Source: Paracoccaceae bacterium
Lineage (GTDB): Bacteria; Pseudomonadota; Alphaproteobacteria; Rhodobacterales; Rhodobacteraceae
Assembly (NCBI GenBank): GCA_016744015.1
Contig: JADGFD010000002.1
Span: forward strand, 124,001-188,000
DNA: 64,000 nt
Direction: 5' to 3'
Position numbers and translations under genes: made by a program. Under the pieces are notes generated by a model that worked only from the letters and a program-made list of their open reading frames with translations, searched no databases and was not told where the DNA came from. Below are positions 26,486 to 34,843 of this stretch, piece by piece (the stretch's first letter is position 1; the number at the start of each line of letters is the position of its first letter).

Positions 26486-26823
26486 TCCTGCTTGTCTCTT
26501 TGGTATCCATCCTGATTACGCAATCCGGGCGGTTGATTAAAGTGCTATTTGACCAAATGGCCCAAAATCAGGTGATTGTTACAATTTTTCCCCAAAAAAC
26601 CGGCCTTGCCGTAGCGTAAACTACGGAAATAAGTGAGGATTGAGGTGCAAGCCGCCCAATAGATGAAGTATTTTTAACCCCGCCGCAGCAAATTTACCGA
26701 TTGAGCGCTTGACCAAACCCCACAAACTGCTAGGAAGCAGGTGGCCCTGCGGTGTGGCGGAATGTCTCGCCGTATACTATTCTCGCTTTGGTGCATCCGC
26801 ACCCTAAAGGAAAGAATCCGGCC
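26486..26823 (+). promoter_or_regulatory. divergent promoter region between RND exporter and zwf
   Basis: About 340 bases without a gene. A perfect inverted repeat CCGTAG-cgtaaa-CTACGG lies at 26609-26626, suited to a dimeric repressor. Nearer zwf a TATACT hexamer occurs at about 26774, without a convincing -35. AAGGAAAG before the zwf ATG is the ribosome-binding site. Confidence 0.4.
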
Positions 26824-28281
26824 ATGGTTTCACGCGTAATTCCTGTTAATCCCTTTGATCTGGTGATCTTTGGTGCCACCGGCGACCTTTCTCGCCGTAA
26901 GCTTTTGCCCGCGCTTTTTCGCCGGATGCTGGATGGCCAGATGCCTGCGGAGGCCCGTATTATCGGCGTGGCGCGCTCCAAAATGAGCGGCGAGGCCTTT
27001 CGGGCGTTTGTGCGAGAGGCGTTGGAAGAATTTGAGCCGGAAGCGGCCAAGGCCCCCGAGGTGCTGGAGGCCTTTTTGGACGCGCTGGATTACCTCGTGG
27101 TAGACGTAATGGGCGAAAGCGGCTGGGAAGCCCTTGGCAAAATGCTTCGGCCTGAGGCTGTGCGCGCGTTTTACCTTTCGGTTGGCCCCAATCTGTTTGG
27201 TGAAATCGCCACGCGGCTTAGCAAGCATGGCATCGCCACGCCGGAAAGCCGCATCGTGGTCGAAAAACCGCTGGGGCATGATCTGGCATCAGCCAAGGCG
27301 CTTAATGCCCAGCTTGGCGCCTGTTTTGACGAGCATCAGGTTTACCGGATAGACCATTATTTGGGCAAAGAAACGGTGCAAAACCTGATGGCGATCCGCT
27401 TTGCCAACGCGCTTTTTGAGCCGCTGTGGAACAGCCATTATGTGGACCATGTGCAAATTACCGTGGCCGAGAGCATCGGCGTGGGTGGGCGTGGGGGCTA
27501 TTACGATAAATCTGGCGCGCTGCGCGATATGGTGCAAAACCACATGATGCAGCTACTGTGCCTCACCACCATGGAACCCCCCGCCAAATTTAACGCCGAT
27601 TTTGTGCGTGATGAAAAGCTGAAAGTTATCAGGGCACTGGAGCCTCTTAAGCCCAAAAATACCGTGCGTGGGCAATATCGGGCTGGCGGTGGTGAGCCGT
27701 CATATATCGAGCATTCTGAGAACCCTGCTAGTAAAACCGAGAGCTTTGTCGCGCTAAAGGTCGAGGTGGATAACTGGCGCTGGGCGGGGGTGCCGTTTTA
27801 TTTGCGGACGGGAAAGCGCCTGCGGGCACGGATGTCGGAAATTGTGGTGGTGTTTAAAAAGCCGCCGCATGCTATATTTCCTGAAATGGCGTCGCAAGGC
27901 AGCAATGTTTTGGTGATCAGGCTTCAGCCTGACGAGGGCATAACATTGCACATGACTATCAAGGAACCGGGGCCGGGGGGGATGCGGCTGACCGAAGTAC
28001 CGCTGGATATGAGCTTTGCTGAAGCGCTGGGGCAAAACCACCATGCGCCCGATGCTTATGAGCGCCTGATTATGGACGTGATCAGGGGTGACCAAACCCT
28101 GTTTATGCGGGGCGACGAGCTGGAAGAAGCGTGGGCTTGGATAGACCCGCTGATTGCCGCGTGGGAAGAAAACAGCGAAAAGCCAAAACCGTATGATGCC
28201 GGCGGCTCGGGGCCGGAGGACGCTTTGGCACTCCTGCATCGGGATGGCCGCAAATGGCGGGAGATAGAATCTGATGCCTGA
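26824..28281 (+). CDS. zwf: glucose-6-phosphate 1-dehydrogenase
   Basis: A 485-residue enzyme oxidising glucose-6-phosphate to 6-phosphogluconolactone with NADP+. The Rossmann start is DLVIFGATGDLSRRKLLPAL, the substrate and catalytic motif is YRIDHYLGKETVQNL, and later GVPFYLRTGKRL is conserved. The frame is open upstream, but the ATG at 26824 has the ribosome-binding site and gives normal length. It is the first gene of an Entner-Doudoroff operon zwf-pgl-edd-PPOX-eda-pgi; pgl overlaps its end by 8 bases. Confidence 0.96.
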   Translation: MVSRVIPVNPFDLVIFGATGDLSRRKLLPALFRRMLDGQMPAEARIIGVARSKMSGEAFRAFVREALEEFEPEAAKAPEVLEAFLDALDYLVVDVMGESGWEALGKMLRPEAVRAFYLSVGPNLFGEIATRLSKHGIATPESRIVVEKPLGHDLASAKALNAQLGACFDEHQVYRIDHYLGKETVQNLMAIRFANALFEPLWNSHYVDHVQITVAESIGVGGRGGYYDKSGALRDMVQNHMMQLLCLTTMEPPAKFNADFVRDEKLKVIRALEPLKPKNTVRGQYRAGGGEPSYIEHSENPASKTESFVALKVEVDNWRWAGVPFYLRTGKRLRARMSEIVVVFKKPPHAIFPEMASQGSNVLVIRLQPDEGITLHMTIKEPGPGGMRLTEVPLDMSFAEALGQNHHAPDAYERLIMDVIRGDQTLFMRGDELEEAWAWIDPLIAAWEENSEKPKPYDAGGSGPEDALALLHRDGRKWREIESDA

Positions 28282-28957
28282 TTTGATGCAATATCCAGAC
28301 AGGGCCGTGCTGGCGACAGACCTTGCCGAGCTGGTGGCTGGCCAATTGGCCGATGCGATTGAAATTTTTCACAAAGCCAGCCTTGCGGTGCCGGGCGGGA
28401 CGACGCCAGCAGCGTTTTTGCGGGCGCTTTCAGAGCAGGATATCGCATGGGAGAAGGTGAGCGTGATGCTGACCGATGAGCGGTTTGTGGCAGAGGATTC
28501 ACCGCGCTCGAATACGCGGCTGCTCAAGGAAACGCTTTTGCAAGGGAAAGCCGCGGCGGCCACACTGGTGCCGCTGGTGGCTGAAGGTGCCGCGCCGGAA
28601 GATGTTTTGGATGCGCTGATGGGGAAGTTAAACGCCGCCCTTCCGTTGGATGTGGTTGTGCTCGGCATGGGCGAAGACATGCACACCGCGAGCCTGTTTC
28701 CGGGGGCCGATAAGCTGGCGGAGGCTTTAGCCGAAGGTGCGCCAACGTTGCTGCCCATGCGGGCCGAAGGGGCTGGCGAGCCGCGCCTTACGCTCACGGC
28801 CCCCGTGCTGCGCGGCGCGGGTGCTGTGCATGTGCTGATAACGGGCGCGGCTAAGCTTGCGGCCTTGAAACGGGCCTTGCTGGAAGGGCCTGAGACCGAG
28901 GCCCCCGTGCGGGTGGTGCTGGCGCGCGACGACACTGAAATTCATTATGCGGAGTAG
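28274..28957 (+). CDS. pgl: 6-phosphogluconolactonase
   Basis: A 227-residue SugC/NagB-fold lactonase. It contains SLAVPGGTTPAAFLRAL, VSVMLTDERFVAEDSPRSNT and the GMGEDMHTASLFPGA motif typical of Pgl. It hydrolyses 6-phosphogluconolactone made by Zwf to 6-phosphogluconate. Overlap with zwf by 8 bases and the 3-base gap to edd indicate a tightly coupled operon. Confidence 0.94.
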   Translation: MPDLMQYPDRAVLATDLAELVAGQLADAIEIFHKASLAVPGGTTPAAFLRALSEQDIAWEKVSVMLTDERFVAEDSPRSNTRLLKETLLQGKAAAATLVPLVAEGAAPEDVLDALMGKLNAALPLDVVVLGMGEDMHTASLFPGADKLAEALAEGAPTLLPMRAEGAGEPRLTLTAPVLRGAGAVHVLITGAAKLAALKRALLEGPETEAPVRVVLARDDTEIHYAE

Positions 28958-28960
28958 ACC

Positions 28961-30760
28961 ATGCTAAACGACACCCTAAAGCGCGTAACTGACCGCATCG
29001 AGCGCCGCTCGGCAACACTGCGTGCAGACTATATGGCGCGTTGCGAGCGGGCTGCGGAGGCGGGGATTAGACGCGCCCATCTGACTTGTGGCAACCAAGC
29101 GCATGCTTTTGCAGCGGCGGGGGAAGACCAAGCGCCGCTGGTGGAAGGGGGCGGGGGGAACCTCGGGATTATTACTTCCTATAATGATATGCTTTCCGCG
29201 CATCAGCCGTTTGAGCGCTTTCCGGAGTTGATCAGAAGCGCCGCCCGTTTGGTTGGCGGCACGGCACAGGTGGCGGGCGGGGTTCCGGCGATGTGTGACG
29301 GGGTTACGCAGGGCCAGCCGGGCATGGAGCTTTCGCTTTTCTCACGCGATTTAATTGCGATGAGCGCGGGGGTCGGGCTGTCTCACAATGTGTTTGACAG
29401 CTCGGTTTACCTTGGGGTTTGTGACAAAATCATTCCGGGATTGGTGATTGCAGCGGCCACGTTTGGCCATTTGCCAGCGGTATTTTTGCCGGCAGGGCCG
29501 ATGGTTTCGGGCTTGCCAAATGACGAGAAAGCGCGGGTGCGCCAAGAGTTTGCCGAGGGGAAAGTAGGCCGCAAAGAGCTGATGGCAGCGGAGATTGCCA
29601 GCTATCATGGGCCGGGGACATGCACTTTTTATGGCACGGCCAATACCAACCAAATGTTGATGGAATTCATGGGCTTGCACTTGCCAGGGGCCAGCTTCAT
29701 CAACCCCAACACACCGCTGCGTGATGCACTTACGGTGGAGGGTGCCAAGCGGGCGCTGGCGATTTCTAACCTTGGGAATGAGTATACGCCGGTGAGTGAA
29801 ATTCTGAACGCCAAGTCGTTTGTGAACGGTATTGTGGGGCTGAACGCCACGGGCGGCTCAACCAACCTGCTGATCCACCTGCTGGCCATGGGGCGCGCGG
29901 CAGGGGTGGTGCTGGACTGGGAGGATATCTCGGATATTTCGGATGCGGTGCCGCTGATTGCACGGGTGTATCCGAATGGTTTGGCCGATGTGAATCATTT
30001 TCATGCGGCGGGCGGCTTGGGCTACATGATCGGCGAATTGCTGAGCACCGGAATGCTGCACCCTGATACGCGCACGGTGGTGGGTGAGGGGCTGGAGGCC
30101 TATACGAAGGAGCCGAAACTGGTTGACGGTGAGGTCGTTTACGAAGGCGGGGCACGGGTGAGCGAGAATGACAAAATCCTCAAAACCGTGGCAGAGCCGT
30201 TTCAGCAAACGGGTGGCATAAAGCGGCTTAAGGGGAACCTTGGGAATGCGGTTATGAAGACCTCGGCTGTGGAGCCCGCACGACACATTATTGAGGCCCC
30301 CGCGAAGGTTTTCCATGACCAAGAGGCGGTGAAAGCGGCGTTTAAGGATGGCATCCTTGATCGCGATACGGTGGTGGTTGTGCGCTTTCAGGGGCCAAAG
30401 GCCAACGGGATGCCGGAGCTGCACTCATTAAGCCCGCTGCTCGGGATATTGCAGGGGCGGGGGCATAAAGTGGCGCTGGTTACCGATGGCCGGATGTCTG
30501 GGGCTTCGGGCAAGGTGCCTTCGGCGATACATGTTTCGCCAGAGGCTATGGATGGCGGTGTGATTGCCAAGCTGCAAGATGGAGACATCGTGCGGGTGGA
30601 CGCGGTGGCGGGCACGCTGGATGTGCTGGACGAGGCGGTGCTGGCGCGGGAGGCGGCAACCGCTGACTTGAGCGCCAACGGCCACGGCACAGGCCGCGAG
30701 ATGTTTGAGGTTTTTCGCCGCTTTGTTGGCTCTGCTGAAACAGGCGCCAGTGTGATATGA
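28961..30760 (+). CDS. edd: phosphogluconate dehydratase
   Basis: A 599-residue IlvD/Edd-family dehydratase. It converts 6-phosphogluconate to KDPG with a 4Fe-4S cluster; likely ligand cysteines are in MCDGVTQGQPGMELSLFSRD and LGVCDKIIPGL. ALVTDGRMSGASGKVPSAIH near the C-terminus is the family signature. It is the committed step of the Entner-Doudoroff pathway. The next gene starts within its stop codon (ATGA). Confidence 0.96.
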   Translation: MLNDTLKRVTDRIERRSATLRADYMARCERAAEAGIRRAHLTCGNQAHAFAAAGEDQAPLVEGGGGNLGIITSYNDMLSAHQPFERFPELIRSAARLVGGTAQVAGGVPAMCDGVTQGQPGMELSLFSRDLIAMSAGVGLSHNVFDSSVYLGVCDKIIPGLVIAAATFGHLPAVFLPAGPMVSGLPNDEKARVRQEFAEGKVGRKELMAAEIASYHGPGTCTFYGTANTNQMLMEFMGLHLPGASFINPNTPLRDALTVEGAKRALAISNLGNEYTPVSEILNAKSFVNGIVGLNATGGSTNLLIHLLAMGRAAGVVLDWEDISDISDAVPLIARVYPNGLADVNHFHAAGGLGYMIGELLSTGMLHPDTRTVVGEGLEAYTKEPKLVDGEVVYEGGARVSENDKILKTVAEPFQQTGGIKRLKGNLGNAVMKTSAVEPARHIIEAPAKVFHDQEAVKAAFKDGILDRDTVVVVRFQGPKANGMPELHSLSPLLGILQGRGHKVALVTDGRMSGASGKVPSAIHVSPEAMDGGVIAKLQDGDIVRVDAVAGTLDVLDEAVLAREAATADLSANGHGTGREMFEVFRRFVGSAETGASVI

Positions 30761-31353
30761 TCGAAACCATTGAAGAGCTAGAGGCGCTTTACGGCACGCC
30801 GAGTAAAGCCGCGATAACCAAGGTCACGAAGCGAATTACCCCCGATTATCGTGCTTATATCGAGGCCTCGCCCTTTGTGGCGCTGGCCACCGTAGGGCCG
30901 GATGGCACCGATTGCACCCCGCGTGGCGATCAGGGGCAGGTGGTGTTTATTGAGAATGAAACCACCCTTCATCTGCCTGACCGCATGGGCAATAACCGCA
31001 TGGATAGCTTGCGCAATCTTGTGCATGACCCCCGCTGCTCGTTGATGTTCCTGATTCCGGGTTCCGGCACGGTGATCCGTGTGAATAGCACGGCTGAGAT
31101 CAGCGTGGAGGCGGGACTGCTGGAACGGTATGCCCATAAGGGCAAAGCCCCGCGCTCGGTTTTGATTTTTAACGTGGACGAGGTGTATTTCCAATGCGCG
31201 AAAGCGATCATTCGAAGTGGGCTTTGGGACGCGGAAGCGGTGCCGGGCCTCCCCACCGTTGGTCAAATGATCAAGACCTTGAGCCAAGGCGAAGTTGGCG
31301 GCGAAGAATATGACAAAGCGTGGCCTGCCCGCGCGCAACAAACCTTATGGTGA
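30757..31353 (+). CDS. PPOX-type flavin-binding protein in the Entner-Doudoroff operon
   Basis: A 198-residue split-barrel protein of the pyridoxamine 5'-phosphate oxidase-like family. Typical segments are FVALATVGPDGTDCTPRGDQ, RMGNNRMDSLRNLVHDPRCS and LMFLIPGSGTVIRVNSTAEI. Such proteins bind FMN or F420 and reduce varied substrates; the substrate is not known. It overlaps edd by 4 bases and precedes eda by 4, so it is co-expressed with glucose breakdown. Confidence 0.82.
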   Translation: MIETIEELEALYGTPSKAAITKVTKRITPDYRAYIEASPFVALATVGPDGTDCTPRGDQGQVVFIENETTLHLPDRMGNNRMDSLRNLVHDPRCSLMFLIPGSGTVIRVNSTAEISVEAGLLERYAHKGKAPRSVLIFNVDEVYFQCAKAIIRSGLWDAEAVPGLPTVGQMIKTLSQGEVGGEEYDKAWPARAQQTLW

Positions 31354-31357
31354 CCCA

Positions 31358-32005
31358 ATGAGCATTACCCCCGAAGACGCCTGTAGGCGCAACCGTGAAA
31401 CCTGTGAACTGGCCCCGATTGTGCCGGTGCTGGTGGTGGATAACGCCGCCGATGCGCGGCCTCTGGCCGAGGCTTTGGTGGCGGGCGGCTTGCCCGCGCT
31501 GGAGGTGACATTACGCACGCCCGCGGCCCTTGAGGCTATTGCCGAAATGGCGCGTGTGAAGGGTGGCGTTGTGGGCGCTGGCACGCTGATAACCCCGACG
31601 GACGTTGAAAATGCCGTGGCGGCGGGGGCGCAGTTTGGTGTTTCTCCGGGGGCGACGGATGAGCTGATAGCGGCCTGTGAGGCGCTGGGCTTACCGCTGC
31701 TCGCGGGTGCCGCTACGGCGTCTGAGGCTATGCAAATGCTGGTGCGGGGCTATGATTTGCTTAAGTTTTTCCCAGCGGAGGCTTCGGGGGGGGCGAAGGC
31801 GCTTAAAGCCATCGGCGCGCCTTTGCCGCAGATCAGCTTTTGCCCAACGGGGGGTGTTTCCTTGGCGAATGCCAATGAATATTTAAGCCTTTCCAATGTA
31901 ATTTGTGCGGGCGGATCATGGGTTGCCCCCAAGGGGCTTGTGGCCGCCAAAGATTGGGGTGGCATTGAGGCGTTGGCGCGGGAAGCCAGCCAGCTAGGAG
32001 GCTAA
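31358..32005 (+). CDS. eda: KDPG aldolase
   Basis: A 215-residue class I aldolase that splits 2-keto-3-deoxy-6-phosphogluconate into pyruvate and glyceraldehyde-3-phosphate. The catalytic glutamate is in [11 protein letters not shown] and the Schiff-base lysine in [24 protein letters not shown] and SFCPTGGVS complete the phosphate site. The frame is open upstream into the PPOX gene, but the ATG at 31358 gives the family N-terminus. pgi starts 1 base after the stop. Confidence 0.95.
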   Translation: MSITPEDACRRNRETCELAPIVPVLVVDNAADARPLAEALVAGGLPALEVTLRTPAALEAIAEMARVKGGVVGAGTLITPTDVENAVAAGAQFGVSPGATDELIAACEALGLPLLAGAATASEAMQMLVRGYDLLKFFPAEASGGAKALKAIGAPLPQISFCPTGGVSLANANEYLSLSNVICAGGSWVAPKGLVAAKDWGGIEALAREASQLGG

Positions 32006-32006
32006 C

Positions 32007-33551
32007 ATGGATACCCTTTGGCGGATGCTCAGATCAAATCGCGCGGTGTCTGAGGACCGCTCGATCTTGTCGCTATTTGATGACCCCGCGCGATTTGATG
32101 ATTTCAGCGTTTCCACGGCGGGCATGCTCCTGGACTATTCCAAAACCTCGATTGATACCGATGCGCGGCGCTTACTGGTGCAGCTGGCGGAGGAGGCGGG
32201 GGTGGAAGCGCAGCGCGAGGCTATGTTTGGCGGCGAGAAAATCAACAGGTCTGAAGACCGCGCTGTGCTGCACACCGCGCTACGCAATCAAAACGGGCCG
32301 GTTATGCTGGGCGGCGCGGATGTTATGCCCGACGTGCGCGCCACGCTGACACGCATGGCGAGCTTTGCAAGTGCGCTCAGGAATGGCGAGATAAAAGCGG
32401 CGGATGGCGGGCCGATTACTGAGGTGATCAGCATTGGCATTGGCGGCTCGGACCTTGGGCCCGCCATGGGGGTAAAGGCGCTGGGCGCTTATCATGACGG
32501 GCCGAAGGTGCGGTTTGTGTCTAATATTGACGGCGCGCATTTCACCGAGGCCAGCAAGCGGGCCGACCCCGCGCGCACGCTGGTGATTGTGGCCTCAAAA
32601 ACCTTTACCACCATTGAAACCATGACCAACGCCGAAACCGCCAAAAAATGGCTGGGCGCGGGGGCCGAAAGCCAGATGGTGGCAATTTCCAGCGCCTTGG
32701 ATAAAACGGCCGCCTTTGGCATTCCGGCTGACCGCGTGTTTGGCTTTGAAGATTGGGTCGGCGGGCGCTACTCAATATGGGGGCCGATTGGCCTGCCGAT
32801 AATGCTGGCCGTGGGGCCACAGTGCTTTGGCGAGTTTCTGGACGGTGGTTCTGCCATGGACACGCATTTTTGCAATGCGCCCTTGGCCGAAAATATGCCG
32901 GTGCTGCTGGCGCTCACGGGCATTTGGCATCGTAATATTTGTGATTACCCTACGCGGGCAACTCTGCCCTATGACCAGCGCCTTTCGCGCCTGCCGGCCT
33001 ATCTGCAACAGCTCGATATGGAGAGCAACGGCAAGTGTGTGACGGCAGATGGCAAGCCTGTAACCCAACTCACGGGGCCGGTTATTTGGGGCCAAGCGGG
33101 CACCAATGGGCAGCATGCTTTTTATCAGCTGTTGCACCAAGGGACCAATGTGGTGCCGTGTGAATTTATGGTGGCAGCTGAAGGGTTTGAGCCAGCGTTA
33201 CAGCACCATCACGAGCTGCTAAAGGCCAATTGTTTGGCGCAATCAGAAGCGCTGATGCGCGGGCGGGCTAGCAAAAACATGCGACCTTGCCGGGAATTTC
33301 CGGGCAATCGGCCTTCCACCACTTTAGCCTACAAAAAGCTCACGCCTTTTGTCCTTGGCCAAATTATCGCGCTTTACGAACACCGTGTTTTTGTGGAGGG
33401 CGTGATTTGGGGGATAAACAGCTTTGACCAATGGGGCGTGGAGCTAGGCAAGGAAATGGCCACGGCGCTGGTGCCGCTGGTGCAAGGGGCCGATGCCAGC
33501 GATAAAGACGGCTCAACCCAAGGGCTGCTCAAGGCGCTGGATGCAGGATAG
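32007..33551 (+). CDS. pgi: glucose-6-phosphate isomerase
   Basis: A 514-residue isomerase interconverting glucose-6-phosphate and fructose-6-phosphate. It contains [20 protein letters not shown], the signature region [19 protein letters not shown] with the catalytic histidine, and the C-terminal [17 protein letters not shown]. In this operon it most likely returns fructose-6-phosphate to the Entner-Doudoroff pathway. Its end overlaps the RluA-like gene by 11 bases. A GGAGG site precedes the ATG. Confidence 0.96.
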   Translation: MDTLWRMLRSNRAVSEDRSILSLFDDPARFDDFSVSTAGMLLDYSKTSIDTDARRLLVQLAEEAGVEAQREAMFGGEKINRSEDRAVLHTALRNQNGPVMLGGADVMPDVRATLTRMASFASALRNGEIKAADGGPITEVISIGIGGSDLGPAMGVKALGAYHDGPKVRFVSNIDGAHFTEASKRADPARTLVIVASKTFTTIETMTNAETAKKWLGAGAESQMVAISSALDKTAAFGIPADRVFGFEDWVGGRYSIWGPIGLPIMLAVGPQCFGEFLDGGSAMDTHFCNAPLAENMPVLLALTGIWHRNICDYPTRATLPYDQRLSRLPAYLQQLDMESNGKCVTADGKPVTQLTGPVIWGQAGTNGQHAFYQLLHQGTNVVPCEFMVAAEGFEPALQHHHELLKANCLAQSEALMRGRASKNMRPCREFPGNRPSTTLAYKKLTPFVLGQIIALYEHRVFVEGVIWGINSFDQWGVELGKEMATALVPLVQGADASDKDGSTQGLLKALDAG

Positions 33552-34194
33552 CTTTACCTATGCGCCGCCCACGGGGCCGCTTGAAGTCCTGCACCGCGAT
33601 GCTGATTTACTGGTGCTGAATAAGCCCTCGGGCCTGCTTTCGGTGCCGGGGAAAGCGGCTGAGCATGCGGATTGTTTGGAAACCCGCGCCAAAGCGGCTT
33701 TCCCCGAGGCTTTGCTGGTGCACCGGCTGGATATGGACACCTCGGGTGTGATGGTATTTGCTATGAACAAAGCAGCCCAACGGCATTTGGGGCTGCAATT
33801 TGAGCGACGGCATACGATGAAAACCTACGAGGCGCTGGTGTGGGGGCAGCCTGAGGACCACGGAGAGGTGGACCTGCCGCTGATTGTGGACTGGCCCAAC
33901 AGGCCGCTACAAATGGTGGACCATGAGCGAGGCAAAAAAGCCCATACCAAGTGGGAAGTAACGGCCCGCAAGGCCACCCATGCGCGAGTGCGCCTGATGC
34001 CCACCACAGGCCGAAGCCACCAACTGCGGGTGCATATGCTGGCCATCGGCCATGTGATTTTGGGAGATCGGTTTTATGCAAAAGGCGATGCACTTACAGC
34101 CTCCTCGCGCCTGTGCCTGCATGCGCTTAGCCTTGAAATATTTCACCCAACTGGCGGCGCGCGGGTGGCTTTCCACGCGCCCTGTTCGTTTTAA
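33541..34194 (+). CDS. rluA: RluA-family pseudouridine synthase
   Basis: A 217-residue pseudouridine synthase without an S4 domain, as in RluA. The catalytic motif is [20 protein letters not shown], and the RNA-binding part shows [20 protein letters not shown]. RluA modifies 23S rRNA and some tRNAs; the precise target here is inferred. It starts inside the end of pgi and its stop overlaps the tail of the lipoprotein gene on the opposite strand. Confidence 0.88.
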   Translation: MQDSFTYAPPTGPLEVLHRDADLLVLNKPSGLLSVPGKAAEHADCLETRAKAAFPEALLVHRLDMDTSGVMVFAMNKAAQRHLGLQFERRHTMKTYEALVWGQPEDHGEVDLPLIVDWPNRPLQMVDHERGKKAHTKWEVTARKATHARVRLMPTTGRSHQLRVHMLAIGHVILGDRFYAKGDALTASSRLCLHALSLEIFHPTGGARVAFHAPCSF

Positions 34195-34658
34195 AATAGG
34201 TTGTGGCGTGCCGCGAATTGTATGACTTTTGCGGGGTTTTCGGTAACTGTTTCAATATTCACGGTTTTCGCTGAACTCGCCGGAAAAATCTCACAACCTT
34301 GCTCGGGAATACTACGCTCTTCAATCTTCCGAAGCCATTCAAAAACCGAGCGCTGGATCATGATTTGGCTGGCGCTTCGCTGCTGAACAACTGTGGCGTA
34401 TTGGGCAGAAGCATTTGCTCGTGACTGCGCTGAGCGACCGTTAAAATTTCGCAAGCACTGAAACTTAAACGATACGGTACGCAATGATGGAGGAGTATTC
34501 GATGAACCCCGCGTGCCGCGCATTAAAAACTCAATTGGCTGCGAAAATACGGCCACAACTTCCTGGCCTTCGGTTTGTAGTTGCGGTCGTGGTGTGGAGG
34601 GAACACAGCCAATAAGGAATGTTGAGAATGCAAAGAGAACTGCGAGCGTGAGCTTCAT
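34191..34658 (-). CDS. putative lipoprotein, function unknown
   Basis: A 155-residue protein with a lipoprotein signal: MKLTLAVLFAFSTFLIGC, with the lipobox LIGC placing the acylated cysteine at 18. The mature part contains SFKFQCLRNFNGRSAQSRAN and is basic, without a recognised domain. It is AT-richer than its neighbours. It ends tail-to-tail with the RluA-like gene, sharing 4 bases. Confidence 0.65.
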   Translation of the reverse strand: MKLTLAVLFAFSTFLIGCVPSTPRPQLQTEGQEVVAVFSQPIEFLMRGTRGSSNTPPSLRTVSFKFQCLRNFNGRSAQSRANASAQYATVVQQRSASQIMIQRSVFEWLRKIEERSIPEQGCEIFPASSAKTVNIETVTENPAKVIQFAARHNLF

Positions 34659-34843
34659 CTGGAAATCTCCAAAAGTTGATAAAAGTGGTTTGGCTTCAAT
34701 GATATAAGTATAGATAAGTTACTTTTGGATGTGTGTCGAGTGAAGATTATTCCCATAAGTAAGTAAACTGTGTCGGTGTGCCGCCGCGTGGGACTAGACA
34801 ACGGCACATAGTTATATTTTGCAGCACAGCAATCAAATGGTTG

